DNA of 64,000 nt from Lacinutrix sp. (GTDB lineage: Bacteria; Bacteroidota; Bacteroidia; Flavobacteriales; Flavobacteriaceae): the NCBI RefSeq assembly GCF_029238095.1, contig NZ_JAQWGS010000022.1, positions 1 to 64,000 on the forward strand. Reading direction: 5' to 3'. Below are positions 19,109-27,153 of the stretch, in pieces. Within the stretch, counting starts at the first letter, position 1. The number at the start of each line of letters is the position of its first letter. The notes under the pieces were generated by a model. It was not told where the DNA came from and searched no databases. It saw only the letters and a list, made by a program, of their open reading frames with translations. Position numbers and translations under genes: made by a program.

Positions 19109-19855
19109 TTAATTAATATTGCGATACATTGCCCAAAGCTGAATGTACCTTTTGTAAACTGAAAACGCATGCACATAACTTATTATAAACCCTTCTTTGC
19201 CATCCATAAAACCAAGTCTTAAAAAGTATTGGTGCATAAAGCGATACCAAGGCCTAAAAAGAAAATGATACAAATTAGGACGTACATTTTTCTTGTATAA
19301 TTCCTCGGCTTGAAGCTTACTATAATGACTTAGTTTTTGATTGTAATTATCGAAAGATTTATACGTTTGGTGGTCTAAAGCGTATTTTAACTGGCCTATT
19401 TTTTCTTCAGTTTCGATGGCTTCGTGTACTGCTTTCCCATTGTATTTACAAAAGTTTTTATTAAATAAACGCACAGCAACATCTGTTTGGAAACCACTAT
19501 ATTTTATACGTTTACCCATAAAATTGAAACTTCGTTTAACGTTGTATGCCTTTAAGGGATTTTTAGAATTTACAGTATCAATAATTTCTTTGGCTAATTC
19601 TGGAGATACTTTTTCATCTAAATCGAAAAAAGTAACCCAATCGTGTTTGGCTTGAGCAATAGCAAAGTTTTTTTGGTCTGAGAAATTTTTGAATTCTCGT
19701 TGTATAATGGTTACATCATATTTTTCGGCTAAAGCAACAGTTTTATCTGTGCTAAACGAATCGATAATAATAATCTCATCGGCAAAAGAAAGACTTTTTA
19801 TGTAGTCTTCAATATGTAATTCTTCGTTAAAAGTTATTGCTAATGCGCTTATCAT
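19109..19855 (-). CDS. Glycosyltransferase family 2, WaaE/KdtX-like
   Basis: A 248-residue GT-A enzyme of the LPS core beta-1,4-glucosyltransferase group. It has the N-terminal ISALAITFNEELHIEDYI, DEIIIIDSFSTDKT, SDQKNFAIAQAKHDWVTFFDLDE with its DLDE metal site, and the C-terminal HYSKLQAEELYKK and FRPWYRFMHQYFLRLGF hydrophobic-basic tail. The frame runs back to 19945, which would overlap the divergent deacetylase, but the family N-terminus begins at the ATG at 19855. A -7 box is at 19891-19898, inside the extension. The enzyme is paralogous to the gene at 21400-22137. Confidence 0.88.
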   Translation of the reverse strand: MISALAITFNEELHIEDYIKSLSFADEIIIIDSFSTDKTVALAEKYDVTIIQREFKNFSDQKNFAIAQAKHDWVTFFDLDEKVSPELAKEIIDTVNSKNPLKAYNVKRSFNFMGKRIKYSGFQTDVAVRLFNKNFCKYNGKAVHEAIETEEKIGQLKYALDHQTYKSFDNYNQKLSHYSKLQAEELYKKNVRPNLYHFLFRPWYRFMHQYFLRLGFMDGKEGFIISYVHAFSVYKRYIQLWAMYRNIN

Positions 19856-19890
19856 TGAATGAGAATCGGTTTTATCGATTATATTTGTGT

Positions 19891-19898
19891 CAAATGTA
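19891..19898 (-). promoter_or_regulatory. -7 promoter box (TACATTTG)
   Basis: A perfect TAnnTTTG on the minus strand 35 bases before the ATG at 19855, in the 83-base divergent gap with the deacetylase gene. It supports the shortened start of the GT2 gene. Confidence 0.5.
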
Positions 19899-19938
19899 AA
19901 CATTTTACAATCATTTTTTTTAGAATAATAAAACCGAA

Positions 19939-20658
19939 ATGCCAAAACTTCCTATTTTAATGTACCACAGTGTTTCGGCTAATGCTAACGACAGTAAGGG
20001 CTTAACCATTTCTACAAGCAATTTAGAAACACAATTCAAGTTTTTAAAAGATAATGGCTACACGAGTTTGCATTTTAACGATTTGCAAAACTTAAAAACA
20101 CCTCAGGATTTTCCTGAAAAAGCTGTAATTATAACGTTTGACGATGTATATGTTAACCAATTAGAATATGCGTATCCATTATTACAGCAATATGGATTAA
20201 AAGCTTGTTTTTACATTCCGTTGCAATACGTTGGAGGCGTAAATGAATGGGATCAAGGCCAAGAGCCAATTATGTCTGTCGCGCAATTAAAGTCTTTAGA
20301 TTCTAAAACTATAGAACTCGGTTTGCATTCTTTCGAGCACAAGCGTTTCGACAAAATGACTAAGCAAGAGATAGCATTAGATTTTGAAAAGTGTATTGCC
20401 TTTCAAGATAAATATCAACTAGATCTCTCCAATGTTTTGGCTTATCCTTATGGTAAGTTTCCAAAAAAAGGAAAAGAAAAACATCAATTCTTTGAGTTGT
20501 TAAATGGTTTTAAAGTAGCCTATGGTTTACGTATAGGTAATCGCCTGAATACCTTTCCATTTAAAAACAATTACGAAGTCCAACGTTTAGATATTAAAGC
20601 TGAAGATACTTTGAAAAACTTTGAAAGGAAGTTGAAGAAAGGTAGAGGCTGGTTTTAG
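19939..20658 (+). CDS. Polysaccharide deacetylase family protein
   Basis: A 239-residue NodB-like enzyme expected to remove N- or O-acetyl groups from a surface glycan. It has LMYHSVS at the N-terminus, the metal-binding TFDD (motif 1), LGLHSFEHKRF with the HxxxH pair (motif 2) and LAYPYGKFPKK (motif 3). No signal peptide or anchor is seen, so it may act on a cytoplasmic-side lipid-linked precursor. It sits divergently from the WaaE-like gene and tail to tail with a lipoprotein gene one base away. Confidence 0.87.
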   Translation: MPKLPILMYHSVSANANDSKGLTISTSNLETQFKFLKDNGYTSLHFNDLQNLKTPQDFPEKAVIITFDDVYVNQLEYAYPLLQQYGLKACFYIPLQYVGGVNEWDQGQEPIMSVAQLKSLDSKTIELGLHSFEHKRFDKMTKQEIALDFEKCIAFQDKYQLDLSNVLAYPYGKFPKKGKEKHQFFELLNGFKVAYGLRIGNRLNTFPFKNNYEVQRLDIKAEDTLKNFERKLKKGRGWF

Positions 20659-20659
20659 G

Positions 20660-21388
20660 TTAGTAAATTAATTCTAATACTACTAATTTTCTATTAAGTT
20701 TGTCGTTTAAATCTAGATTATGGTGTAGCATTGTCCGTGCTGTTAATACTTTATATATAAAACCAACACTGTTTTTTGCATTATACAATTCTTCGTAATA
20801 TTTGTTTTGATTTTTAATTCTATTTAGAGCTTTCATATACTTGCCTGAATAATTAAAATCTACTGTTTTATATTCTGATTTAACTATTGAATCTAAATCA
20901 GCATTTAAAGCTATTCCAGTAAATTTTCTAGAATAACCGTATACGAATTCACCATTTTCTTCTAAATCTTTGTATCTGCGTTTAATGTAAGGGTGTGGTA
21001 TTTCAGGAAGTAGTAATAATGAATCTTCAAGTTTGTCAAAAGAGCTATTCCTTACAACCCAAACAGAATCAGGAAATTGATATAGCTCAAGGTACAACTC
21101 ACTAGATTTAAATAGATTAAAACTTTTTTTAGAAACTATTTTTATATTTCTATTGAAAAACTTTTCATCTCTAACATCTTCAACAAATTTTCTGTAAGCA
21201 AGTTTAAGTTCAGTTTCTGGATATTGCTTTTTTAAATAATCATTTTCAAAATCGTCTACCAACTTATTTAATGTTTCAGTGTTGTCTGAGCCTAATGTCT
21301 GATTGAAAATTTTCTCAGTTTCTGATACGTTTTTATCTGTACAATTTGCGAATAGAAGAAATATGATAATATATTTAAAAATTCTCAT
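20660..21388 (-). CDS. Hypothetical lipoprotein
   Basis: A 242-residue protein with a short signal peptide and the lipobox LFANC (Cys16), so it is probably lipid-anchored. The rest is rich in K, D and E and shows no family I recognise. It starts 11 bases after the stop of a GT2 gene on the same strand and is probably co-transcribed with it, in the middle of the glycan island. A structural or regulatory role for the surface glycan is possible but is only inferred from location. Confidence 0.7.
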   Translation of the reverse strand: MRIFKYIIIFLLFANCTDKNVSETEKIFNQTLGSDNTETLNKLVDDFENDYLKKQYPETELKLAYRKFVEDVRDEKFFNRNIKIVSKKSFNLFKSSELYLELYQFPDSVWVVRNSSFDKLEDSLLLLPEIPHPYIKRRYKDLEENGEFVYGYSRKFTGIALNADLDSIVKSEYKTVDFNYSGKYMKALNRIKNQNKYYEELYNAKNSVGFIYKVLTARTMLHHNLDLNDKLNRKLVVLELIY

Positions 21389-21399
21389 GTTTTTAGGTT

Positions 21400-22137
21400 T
21401 TAGCGTATCCCTCTTTTCAACAACATCAACTTTACATACCTAGAAAACACACCATAAGCATTAATAGTTGCAACGGTTAATCCAGGAATACCATCTTTAA
21501 AACCACCACGTAAAATATAGCTATTAAAAAAGCGGTAAAACGGTTTAAAAGCTAAATGAAAGTAAGTCGCTTTTTTTCCTTTTTTAAGCATTTGTTCCGC
21601 CTGAAACCAAGCATAACTGTCTTTTTTACTTATGTAGTGTTGTAAACCTTTGTAAGTAAAATGTAAAACAGGATTTTCAAGTTTCCCAATAGTGCCATCA
21701 ACAATTAGTTTCTCGTGTACAGAGCCTTCAAAATGGCATTGTTCTCTTATAACCAATCGCGTAACGTTGTCACTATGATGATACAAAAAACGATTCATAT
21801 AAAAATGAGGGAAATTAAGCTTGTAACCAGCATGTTTGCCAGATTCCATGGCTGCTATAATCTCTTGTTGTAATGGGTTTGGAATGCGCTCATCTGCATC
21901 TATAAATAAAACCCATTCACCTTTGGCATAGTCTAGAGCATGATTTTTTTGGTTAGAAAAATTATCGAATGTTCTTGATAATACTTTACAATTATATTTT
22001 TTGGCAATAGCTACAGTATTGTCTGTACTCATAGAGTCTACAACAATAATCTCATCTGCAAAACGAACAGAACGCAGTGCCTTTTCTAGGTACAGTTCTT
22101 CGTTGTAAGTAGGAATTATTACAGAGAGTTTTGTCAT
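21400..22137 (-). CDS. Glycosyltransferase family 2, WaaE/KdtX-like
   Basis: A 245-residue paralogue of the gene at 19109-19855. It shares LSVIIPTYNEELYLEKAL, DEIIVVDSMSTDNTVAIA, SNQKNHALDYAKGEWVLFIDADER (split here by function: DNFSNQKN donor-side helix and IDADER metal site), the EGSVHEKL element and the basic C-terminus with FKPFYRFFNSYILRGGF. It is predicted to transfer a sugar to LOS core at the cytoplasmic membrane face. Downstream on the same strand is a lipoprotein gene. A -7 box lies 15 bases upstream in a divergent promoter region. Confidence 0.88.
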   Translation of the reverse strand: MTKLSVIIPTYNEELYLEKALRSVRFADEIIVVDSMSTDNTVAIAKKYNCKVLSRTFDNFSNQKNHALDYAKGEWVLFIDADERIPNPLQQEIIAAMESGKHAGYKLNFPHFYMNRFLYHHSDNVTRLVIREQCHFEGSVHEKLIVDGTIGKLENPVLHFTYKGLQHYISKKDSYAWFQAEQMLKKGKKATYFHLAFKPFYRFFNSYILRGGFKDGIPGLTVATINAYGVFSRYVKLMLLKRGIR

Positions 22138-22152
22138 AATAGTTGCTTAGTG

Positions 22153-22160
22153 CAAACTTA
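22153..22160 (-). promoter_or_regulatory. -7 promoter box (TAAGTTTG)
   Basis: A perfect TAnnTTTG on the minus strand 15 bases before the ATG at 22137. It is one of a divergent pair with the box at 22192-22199. Confidence 0.5.
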
Positions 22161-22191
22161 CTAAAAATTCGATGATGTTATGAAATATGTT

Positions 22192-22199
22192 TACATTTG
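22192..22199 (+). promoter_or_regulatory. -7 promoter box (TACATTTG)
   Basis: A perfect TAnnTTTG on the plus strand 19 bases before the ATG at 22219. It falls inside the longer in-frame extension that begins at 22180 and so supports the later start. Confidence 0.55.
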
Positions 22200-22218
22200 T
22201 AGTGCAAAACTTTATACT

Positions 22219-23061
22219 ATGAGTGGATTACCAATATCTGTTATTGTAAGTACATATAATTCTGAAGACTATTTAAATAAAGTCCTTGAAAGCTATAAAC
22301 ATCAAGATTATGATAATTTTGAAGTTATTGTGGCAGATGATGGTTCTAAAGAAACAACAAAACAGCTTATAGAAAAATTTGCAGCTGATTATCCTGTAAA
22401 TTTACGTCATATTTGGCATGAAGATAAAGGTTACAGAAGACAAGAGTTATTAAATAAGTGTATTGTACAAACGGAGTATGATTATATTTTAATGACAGAT
22501 GGCGACTGTATTGCTAGGCCAGATTTTGTGTCTACACATGCAAAATATGCAGAAAAAGGGTTCTTTTTATCTGGTGGTTATTGCAAGCTTGATAAACCTA
22601 CAAGTGACGCCATTGCTTTAAGTGATATTGAAAACCAAAATTGTTTTAAACCAAAATGGTTAAAAAAACAAGGTGTTTTAGGCAAAAAGCAACAGCTAAA
22701 ATTAAGTGTTGGCGATAAGTTGGCTAATTTTTTAGATGTGGTTACACCAACAGGAGCAACATTTAATAACTGTAACTCTAGTGCATGGAAAAGCGATTTA
22801 ATAGCAATTAATGGTTACGATGAGCGCATGCAATATGGTGGTCCAGATCGTGAACTTGGAGAGCGTTTAGTAAATTTAGGGATTAAGACCAAGCAAATAC
22901 GTTACAAAGCCATTTGCCTGCATTTAGAGCATCCTAGAGGTTATAAAACTAAAGAATCTTTAGATAGAAATTTAGCTATCAGGCGTAATACAAAATATAA
23001 CAAGGTTATTAAAACACCTTATGGTATTGAGAAGTTAGAAGATACAGAAAAAAATAACTAG
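22219..23061 (+). CDS. Glycosyltransferase family 2 with galactosyltransferase-type C-terminus
   Basis: A 280-residue GT-A enzyme. The N-terminus has ISVIVSTYNSEDYL and VIVADDGSKETT, followed by RRQELLNKC and LMTDGDCIARPDF with the DGD metal site. The C-terminus has INGYDERMQYGGPDRELGERL, which resembles the glyco_transf_7C domain that binds the acceptor. An in-frame ATG at 22180 would add 13 residues but would place the -7 box inside the coding region. The last four bases overlap the convergent methyltransferase gene. Confidence 0.88.
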   Translation: MSGLPISVIVSTYNSEDYLNKVLESYKHQDYDNFEVIVADDGSKETTKQLIEKFAADYPVNLRHIWHEDKGYRRQELLNKCIVQTEYDYILMTDGDCIARPDFVSTHAKYAEKGFFLSGGYCKLDKPTSDAIALSDIENQNCFKPKWLKKQGVLGKKQQLKLSVGDKLANFLDVVTPTGATFNNCNSSAWKSDLIAINGYDERMQYGGPDRELGERLVNLGIKTKQIRYKAICLHLEHPRGYKTKESLDRNLAIRRNTKYNKVIKTPYGIEKLEDTEKNN

Positions 23062-23636
23062 GTTAGTTTGTAGGCACCTATTTTCCAATAGGTTTTTTCT
23101 TCGTGTGTAGTAACTGTTGTAAAGTCTAGTTCCTCAAAGTCATGGTTTTTAAAGTATTCCCAACAGCCTAATCCTTCTCTGTAAATAGACACTATAATAA
23201 TGCCATTAGTTTTAAGATGTGCTTTTAAAGTATCTATTACTTCCTGCTTTTTAGTTTCGTGGATATAGTAAAAAGCTTCATTAAGAACAATAATATCGTA
23301 ATTAGTTTTTGGTTTAAAATCATGAAGATCTTCACATGTAAAAGTCCCTTTTGCTCTGTTTGCTTTGTTTGCCTTCTTAATAGAAACTGAAGAAAAATCC
23401 ATTCCGTCGAAAGATGAAATTAAATCACTATTAAAGTAATCTAATAACACACCTTCACCAGAACCAAGATCTAAAATATCAGGATTTTTATTTCCATAAC
23501 GTTCTGAGTATTCAACAATAGTTTTATATCTACCACTTTCTTTATCGCTTTTTAAGTTTTCCCAACGGCCTTTTTTGTATTGCCTGTTCCAACGTTGTTT
23601 ACGTTTCCAGTGTTTAAATTTTTCAACTATATTCAT
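23058..23636 (-). CDS. Class I SAM-dependent methyltransferase
   Basis: A 192-residue protein with SAM-binding motif I DILDLGSGEG (about 54-63), an acidic residue after strand 2 (FDGMDFS), and the post-II strand YDIIVLNEAFYYI. The N-terminus is strongly basic and rich in W and K. It overlaps the upstream GT9 gene by four bases (ATGA), which implies translational coupling and suggests that it modifies the same glycan or its acceptor. The substrate is unknown. Confidence 0.83.
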   Translation of the reverse strand: MNIVEKFKHWKRKQRWNRQYKKGRWENLKSDKESGRYKTIVEYSERYGNKNPDILDLGSGEGVLLDYFNSDLISSFDGMDFSSVSIKKANKANRAKGTFTCEDLHDFKPKTNYDIIVLNEAFYYIHETKKQEVIDTLKAHLKTNGIIIVSIYREGLGCWEYFKNHDFEELDFTTVTTHEEKTYWKIGAYKLT

Positions 23637-24706
23637 GAATTCTTTTTTAAGTGATGAGACAAGAAAACTTCCAGTTTAGGAAGTATTAAGTCAGGAGTTA
23701 ATTGCCTATACATAAAAGAAGGGTCTTCTTCAATTTTTCGTCTTTCGTCTCTTTCGGTTGAGAATAAATTGGGTTTTTCTTCTAATAAATGAATAGAAGT
23801 ATGCTTTTTTCCATCTTCAAAACTTGCCCAATGTTCTTTTAAAACATAAGGAGAAAAAATAGTAAAAGTTGGTTTGTTTAAGGCTTTACTAATATGTATG
23901 GTACCACCTTCGTTTCCAACTAGTAGGCTACATTTATTCATGAGTTTAACAAAACCACGAATGCTGTCTTCATAAATATCTATTACAATCCTGTCTTTAT
24001 CTGCACACAGCTCGTAAATAGATAACGCATCCTCTTTTTGATGTGGTGCATAGTTAAACAAAACATTTACATCGTAAGTTTTAGTAATATAATTAATCAA
24101 TTCAACAATATATTCGTAAGGCATCGATTTTTGTGGTGTGCTGCCTAAAACACCAAGCATTATAAACGGTTTGTTATAACTTTCAAGTTTGTTGTATTGT
24201 TGTTCTTTTTCGGTTAAGAAAATTTTTGGTTCATAATCGATTATGGTTTCATCAATATCAAAAACCGAAGTCACCAAATTTATTCGATCTTCAATGGCTT
24301 TTCCACAATTTTTTGTTTTCGTTTTTAAAAACGGAATATTGTGTGAGTAAAATGGTAAAGGCGGATTTTTATCACGCTTTTTAAATCCAATTCTTATGGG
24401 AGCATTAGACGATAAACATATTAATCTGCTCTGTAATTTTGCATAAGGATCGAAAATAATATCGTATTTCGTGTTACGAAGTTTGTTTATAAGTGAGGTA
24501 AGGCTTCCAAATTTCTTTAGTTCTACATCATTTACAGCAATAATAGTGTCGATATTAGGATTGTTTTTAATAACACCAACAGTATAATCATATACCAAAT
24601 AATCTATTAAGCTATCAGGATATATTTTTTTCATGTTTTGAGCTATAACAGATGCTATAAGGACATCGCCAATACGTTTATTCTGTATAACTAAGATTTT
24701 TTTCAT
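23633..24706 (-). CDS. Glycosyltransferase family 9 (ADP-heptose:LPS heptosyltransferase-like)
   Basis: A 357-residue GT-B enzyme of the WaaC/WaaF/RfaF family. It shows the N-terminal KKILVIQNKRIGDVLIAS, the KLRNTKYDIIFDPYAK strand, and the nucleotide-sugar site with LLVGNEGGTIHISKALNKPTFTIF (quoted here in parts: VGNEGG, HISKALNKP, FTIFSP). It probably adds heptose or a related sugar to the inner core of lipooligosaccharide. It is the first gene of a two-gene unit with the methyltransferase and lies divergent from the WaaP-like kinase gene. Confidence 0.87.
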   Translation of the reverse strand: MKKILVIQNKRIGDVLIASVIAQNMKKIYPDSLIDYLVYDYTVGVIKNNPNIDTIIAVNDVELKKFGSLTSLINKLRNTKYDIIFDPYAKLQSRLICLSSNAPIRIGFKKRDKNPPLPFYSHNIPFLKTKTKNCGKAIEDRINLVTSVFDIDETIIDYEPKIFLTEKEQQYNKLESYNKPFIMLGVLGSTPQKSMPYEYIVELINYITKTYDVNVLFNYAPHQKEDALSIYELCADKDRIVIDIYEDSIRGFVKLMNKCSLLVGNEGGTIHISKALNKPTFTIFSPYVLKEHWASFEDGKKHTSIHLLEEKPNLFSTERDERRKIEEDPSFMYRQLTPDLILPKLEVFLSHHLKKNS

Positions 24707-24790
24707 GTAGGCTTAACGCGTTTCAGTATCTGTTTTTAGATGGTATGCAAAATATTGTTTTTTCTCCTTTTATTAAAATTTAGATTAATA

Positions 24791-24798
24791 TATCTTTG
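24791..24798 (+). promoter_or_regulatory. -7 promoter box (TATCTTTG)
   Basis: A perfect TAnnTTTG on the plus strand 17 bases before the ATG at 24816. No -33 element at normal spacing. Confidence 0.5.
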
Positions 24799-24815
24799 AG
24801 AAATAACCTTACTTG

Positions 24816-25574
24816 ATGCAAAACGTACAATTAAATAAAAAGTTCGAGCCTTTAAAAACTGAGATTTTAGACTGTATTACGCATTTTAGTACTAAAGGAA
24901 CTTACGTTACTAAAGGCGAAAGAAATGTAATTAAAAGTTTTAGGGTTGGAGCAGAAACCTTGAATATCAAGTCGTTTAAAGCACCAAAGCTTATTAATAG
25001 TTTTGTATATAAACATTTAAGAAAGAGTAAAGCAAAACGTTCTTTCGAGTATGCCGAAAAACTTATAGCGTGCAACATATTAACGCCTTTTCCTATTGGT
25101 TATGTTGAGAATTCTTTGGCTAGCGGATTAACTACTAGTTATTATATAAGTAAACATGTAGAATACGATTTCGATTTTAGAGTATTGATTCATAATCCGT
25201 TGTTTGATAATCGTGATGAAATTTTAAAGCAATTCACGCAGTTTACCTATAAACTACACGAGAATAATATTAACTTTTTAGACCATTCTCCAGGAAACAC
25301 CTTAATTACAGAAAATGGTCCAAAGTACGATTTCTACCTTATAGATTTAAACCGTATGCAGTTTGAAACTATGGATTTAGCAAAACGTATGGACAATTTA
25401 AAGCGTCTTTGGCTCTCTAAAAAAATGATACGTATTATCGCAACAGAATATGCAGAAATTAGCAGCTATCCTTTTGAAGAAGTTTATAAATTGTTACTGC
25501 AATCTTCACAAGATTTTAAGCGTCGCATTAACCGTAAAAAGTATTTAAAACGCAAGTATTTAAAAAAGAAGTAG
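24816..25574 (+). CDS. Kdo/WaaP family LPS core kinase-like protein
   Basis: A 252-residue protein kinase-fold protein. Toward the N-terminus it has NVIKSFRVG and LNIKSFKAP with a lysine suited to ATP binding. The catalytic-loop equivalent is FLDHSPGNTLI (about 165-175) and the metal-binding segment is YLIDLNRMQF. This matches the lipopolysaccharide kinase family, which phosphorylates Kdo or heptose of the inner core. The C-terminus is very basic, consistent with association with the anionic membrane surface. A TTG one codon upstream (24813) is also in frame, but the ATG is preferred. Its neighbour is a divergently transcribed heptosyltransferase-like gene. Confidence 0.82.
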   Translation: MQNVQLNKKFEPLKTEILDCITHFSTKGTYVTKGERNVIKSFRVGAETLNIKSFKAPKLINSFVYKHLRKSKAKRSFEYAEKLIACNILTPFPIGYVENSLASGLTTSYYISKHVEYDFDFRVLIHNPLFDNRDEILKQFTQFTYKLHENNINFLDHSPGNTLITENGPKYDFYLIDLNRMQFETMDLAKRMDNLKRLWLSKKMIRIIATEYAEISSYPFEEVYKLLLQSSQDFKRRINRKKYLKRKYLKKK

Positions 25575-25641
25575 GCAGTCTTCACTGCGCAGTTTTCAGT
25601 CTTGAGTAAGAACTTTTCACTTTTAACTAATCACTAAAACA

Positions 25642-26457
25642 TTAAACCGCTACATTATACTCACGCAAGGCATCGTTTAAAGATGTTTTTTTGTTTGTAC
25701 TTTCTTTACGCTTTCCTATAATTAAAGCACAAGGCACATTAAAATCACCAGCAGGAAAGGATTTAGTGTAACTACCAGGAATAACCACAGATCTTGCAGG
25801 TACGCGACCTTTCATTTCAATAGGCTCATCACCAGTAACATCTATAATTTTTGTACTCATTGTTAAAACAACATTAGCACCTAAAACCGCTTCTTTTTCA
25901 ACATGTACACCTTCTACAACAATACAACGTGATCCTATAAAAGCGCCATCTTCTATAATAACAGGAGCAGCTTGTAAAGGTTCTAAAACACCACCAATAC
26001 CAACACCACCAGAAAGGTGAACATTTTTACCAATTTGCGCACAACTACCAACAGTTGCCCAAGTGTCTACCATAGTGCCTTTATCTACATAAGCACCAAT
26101 ATTAACATAACTAGGCATTAAAATAGTACCACTAGAAATATATGCACCATGTCTTGCAACAGCATGAGGTACCACACGAATGCCTTTTTCTTTGTAACCC
26201 GTTTTTAATGGAATTTTATCATGGTATTCAAAAATTCCAACTTCTATAGTTTCCATTTTTTGTATCGGGAAATACAGCACCACAGCCTTTTTAACCCATT
26301 CATTTACCTGCCAACCATTAGGCGTTGGTTCTGCAACGCGTAAAGTACCTTCGTCAAGTAAATCTACTACTTTTCTAATGGCATCCTGTGTGCTGTCTTC
26401 AGTTAATAAATCTCTGTTATTCCAGGCGTTTTCTATAGTGTGTTGTAAGTCTTTCAT
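25642..26457 (-). CDS. dapD: 2,3,4,5-tetrahydropyridine-2,6-dicarboxylate N-succinyltransferase
   Basis: A 271-residue left-handed beta-helix enzyme of lysine and meso-diaminopimelate biosynthesis, which supplies both protein and peptidoglycan. The central hexapeptide-repeat region (about 100-230) includes SSGTILMPSYVNIGAYVD, MVDTWATVGSCAQIG and LSGGVGIGGVLEP, characteristic of DapD. The length equals the family norm. It is a single minus-strand gene. Directly upstream are an 18-base perfect palindrome and a repeat block, which leave its promoter unclear, and no -7 box was recognised. Confidence 0.95.
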   Translation of the reverse strand: MKDLQHTIENAWNNRDLLTEDSTQDAIRKVVDLLDEGTLRVAEPTPNGWQVNEWVKKAVVLYFPIQKMETIEVGIFEYHDKIPLKTGYKEKGIRVVPHAVARHGAYISSGTILMPSYVNIGAYVDKGTMVDTWATVGSCAQIGKNVHLSGGVGIGGVLEPLQAAPVIIEDGAFIGSRCIVVEGVHVEKEAVLGANVVLTMSTKIIDVTGDEPIEMKGRVPARSVVIPGSYTKSFPAGDFNVPCALIIGKRKESTNKKTSLNDALREYNVAV

Positions 26458-26472
26458 TTAAAATTTTATTTT

Positions 26473-26490
26473 TTTCCGTGTACACGGAAA
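26473..26490. repeat. Perfect 18-base palindrome upstream of dapD
   Basis: TTTCCGTGTACACGGAAA reads the same on both strands. It lies 16 bases before the dapD ATG. It could be an operator, a small hairpin in the leader, or part of the repeat block next to it. No second copy was seen in this window. Confidence 0.6.
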
Positions 26491-26510
26491 TCTCATTATT
26501 GTTTTAATTC

Positions 26511-26640
26511 TTTTGGCGTTACCTAAAGGTCGTGCTTTCCGCTATATCTTTTTAATTTTATATTCTAAACTTTAAATAAATTATTTGTCACCTTGAGCGA
26601 AGTCGAAAGGTCTCATAATTCAAGAAATTAAAAAGGATGT
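26511..26640. repeat. Candidate dispersed intergenic repeat block
   Basis: Between dapD and ruvX lie two elements that resemble repeats scattered through many Bacteroidota genomes. The first is GGCGTTACC plus GGTCGTGCTTTCCGC (26515-26542), with a small inverted repeat ACCTAAAGGT. The second is ACCTTGAGCG/AAGTCGAAAGGT (26590-26611), whose ends are inverted (ACCTT / AAGGT). The resemblance is from memory; no other copy is in this window. No coding sequence is apparent here. Confidence 0.5.
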
Positions 26641-26715
26641 CGCATCAATCACTAACGCAAATATAGTTTCAATTTATAATTTGGCATAATATTTATGTAT
26701 CTAGTATAGAATACT

Positions 26716-26723
26716 TAAATTTG
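26716..26723 (+). promoter_or_regulatory. -7 promoter box (TAAATTTG)
   Basis: A perfect TAnnTTTG on the plus strand 14 bases before the ATG of ruvX at 26738. It should drive the ruvX-def-DUF5606 unit. Confidence 0.55.
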
Positions 26724-26737
26724 CACAAAAATAAATA

Positions 26738-27148
26738 ATGGCTCAAATTCTAGCAATAGATTATGGTAAAGTAAGAACAGGAATAGCTGTAACAGACGAT
26801 ATGCAAATTATTGCCTCTGGACTCACAACTGTACTTACAAAAGAGCTGTTAGATTTTTTAAAAACGTATACAAAAAAAGAAAGTGTAGAGTTATTCTTGG
26901 TTGGTGAGCCTAAACAAATGAATAATCAAGCTAGCGAAAGCGAAGTTTTAATAGCACCATTTATAAGTAAATTAAGAACTTTTTTTCCGCATATTCCCAT
27001 TAAAAGAGTAGACGAGCGCTTTACTTCTAAAATGGCAATGCAAACTATGATTGATAGTGGATTAACAAAAAAACAAAGACAAAACAAAGCACTTGTAGAC
27101 GAGATTAGTGCAACCATTATATTACAAAGTTATCTTTACAATACATAA
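26738..27148 (+). CDS. ruvX: Holliday junction resolvase RuvX (YqgF family)
   Basis: A 136-residue RNase H-fold protein. It has ILAIDYGKVRTGIAVTD with the first catalytic Asp, FLVGEPKQMNN, VDERFTSKMA with the conserved DERF(T/S), and a C-terminal VDEISATIILQSYL with the last acidic residues. Proteins of this family act in Holliday junction resolution or in 16S rRNA 5'-end maturation. It is followed five bases later by def. The length is standard. Confidence 0.93.
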   Translation: MAQILAIDYGKVRTGIAVTDDMQIIASGLTTVLTKELLDFLKTYTKKESVELFLVGEPKQMNNQASESEVLIAPFISKLRTFFPHIPIKRVDERFTSKMAMQTMIDSGLTKKQRQNKALVDEISATIILQSYLYNT

Positions 27149-27153
27149 TAATT

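Noticed and set aside
25575-25641. Repeat-like CAGTCTTCACTGCGCAG segment after the WaaP-like gene
   Set aside because: Too short and imperfect to call a terminator or repeat, and no second copy was seen.
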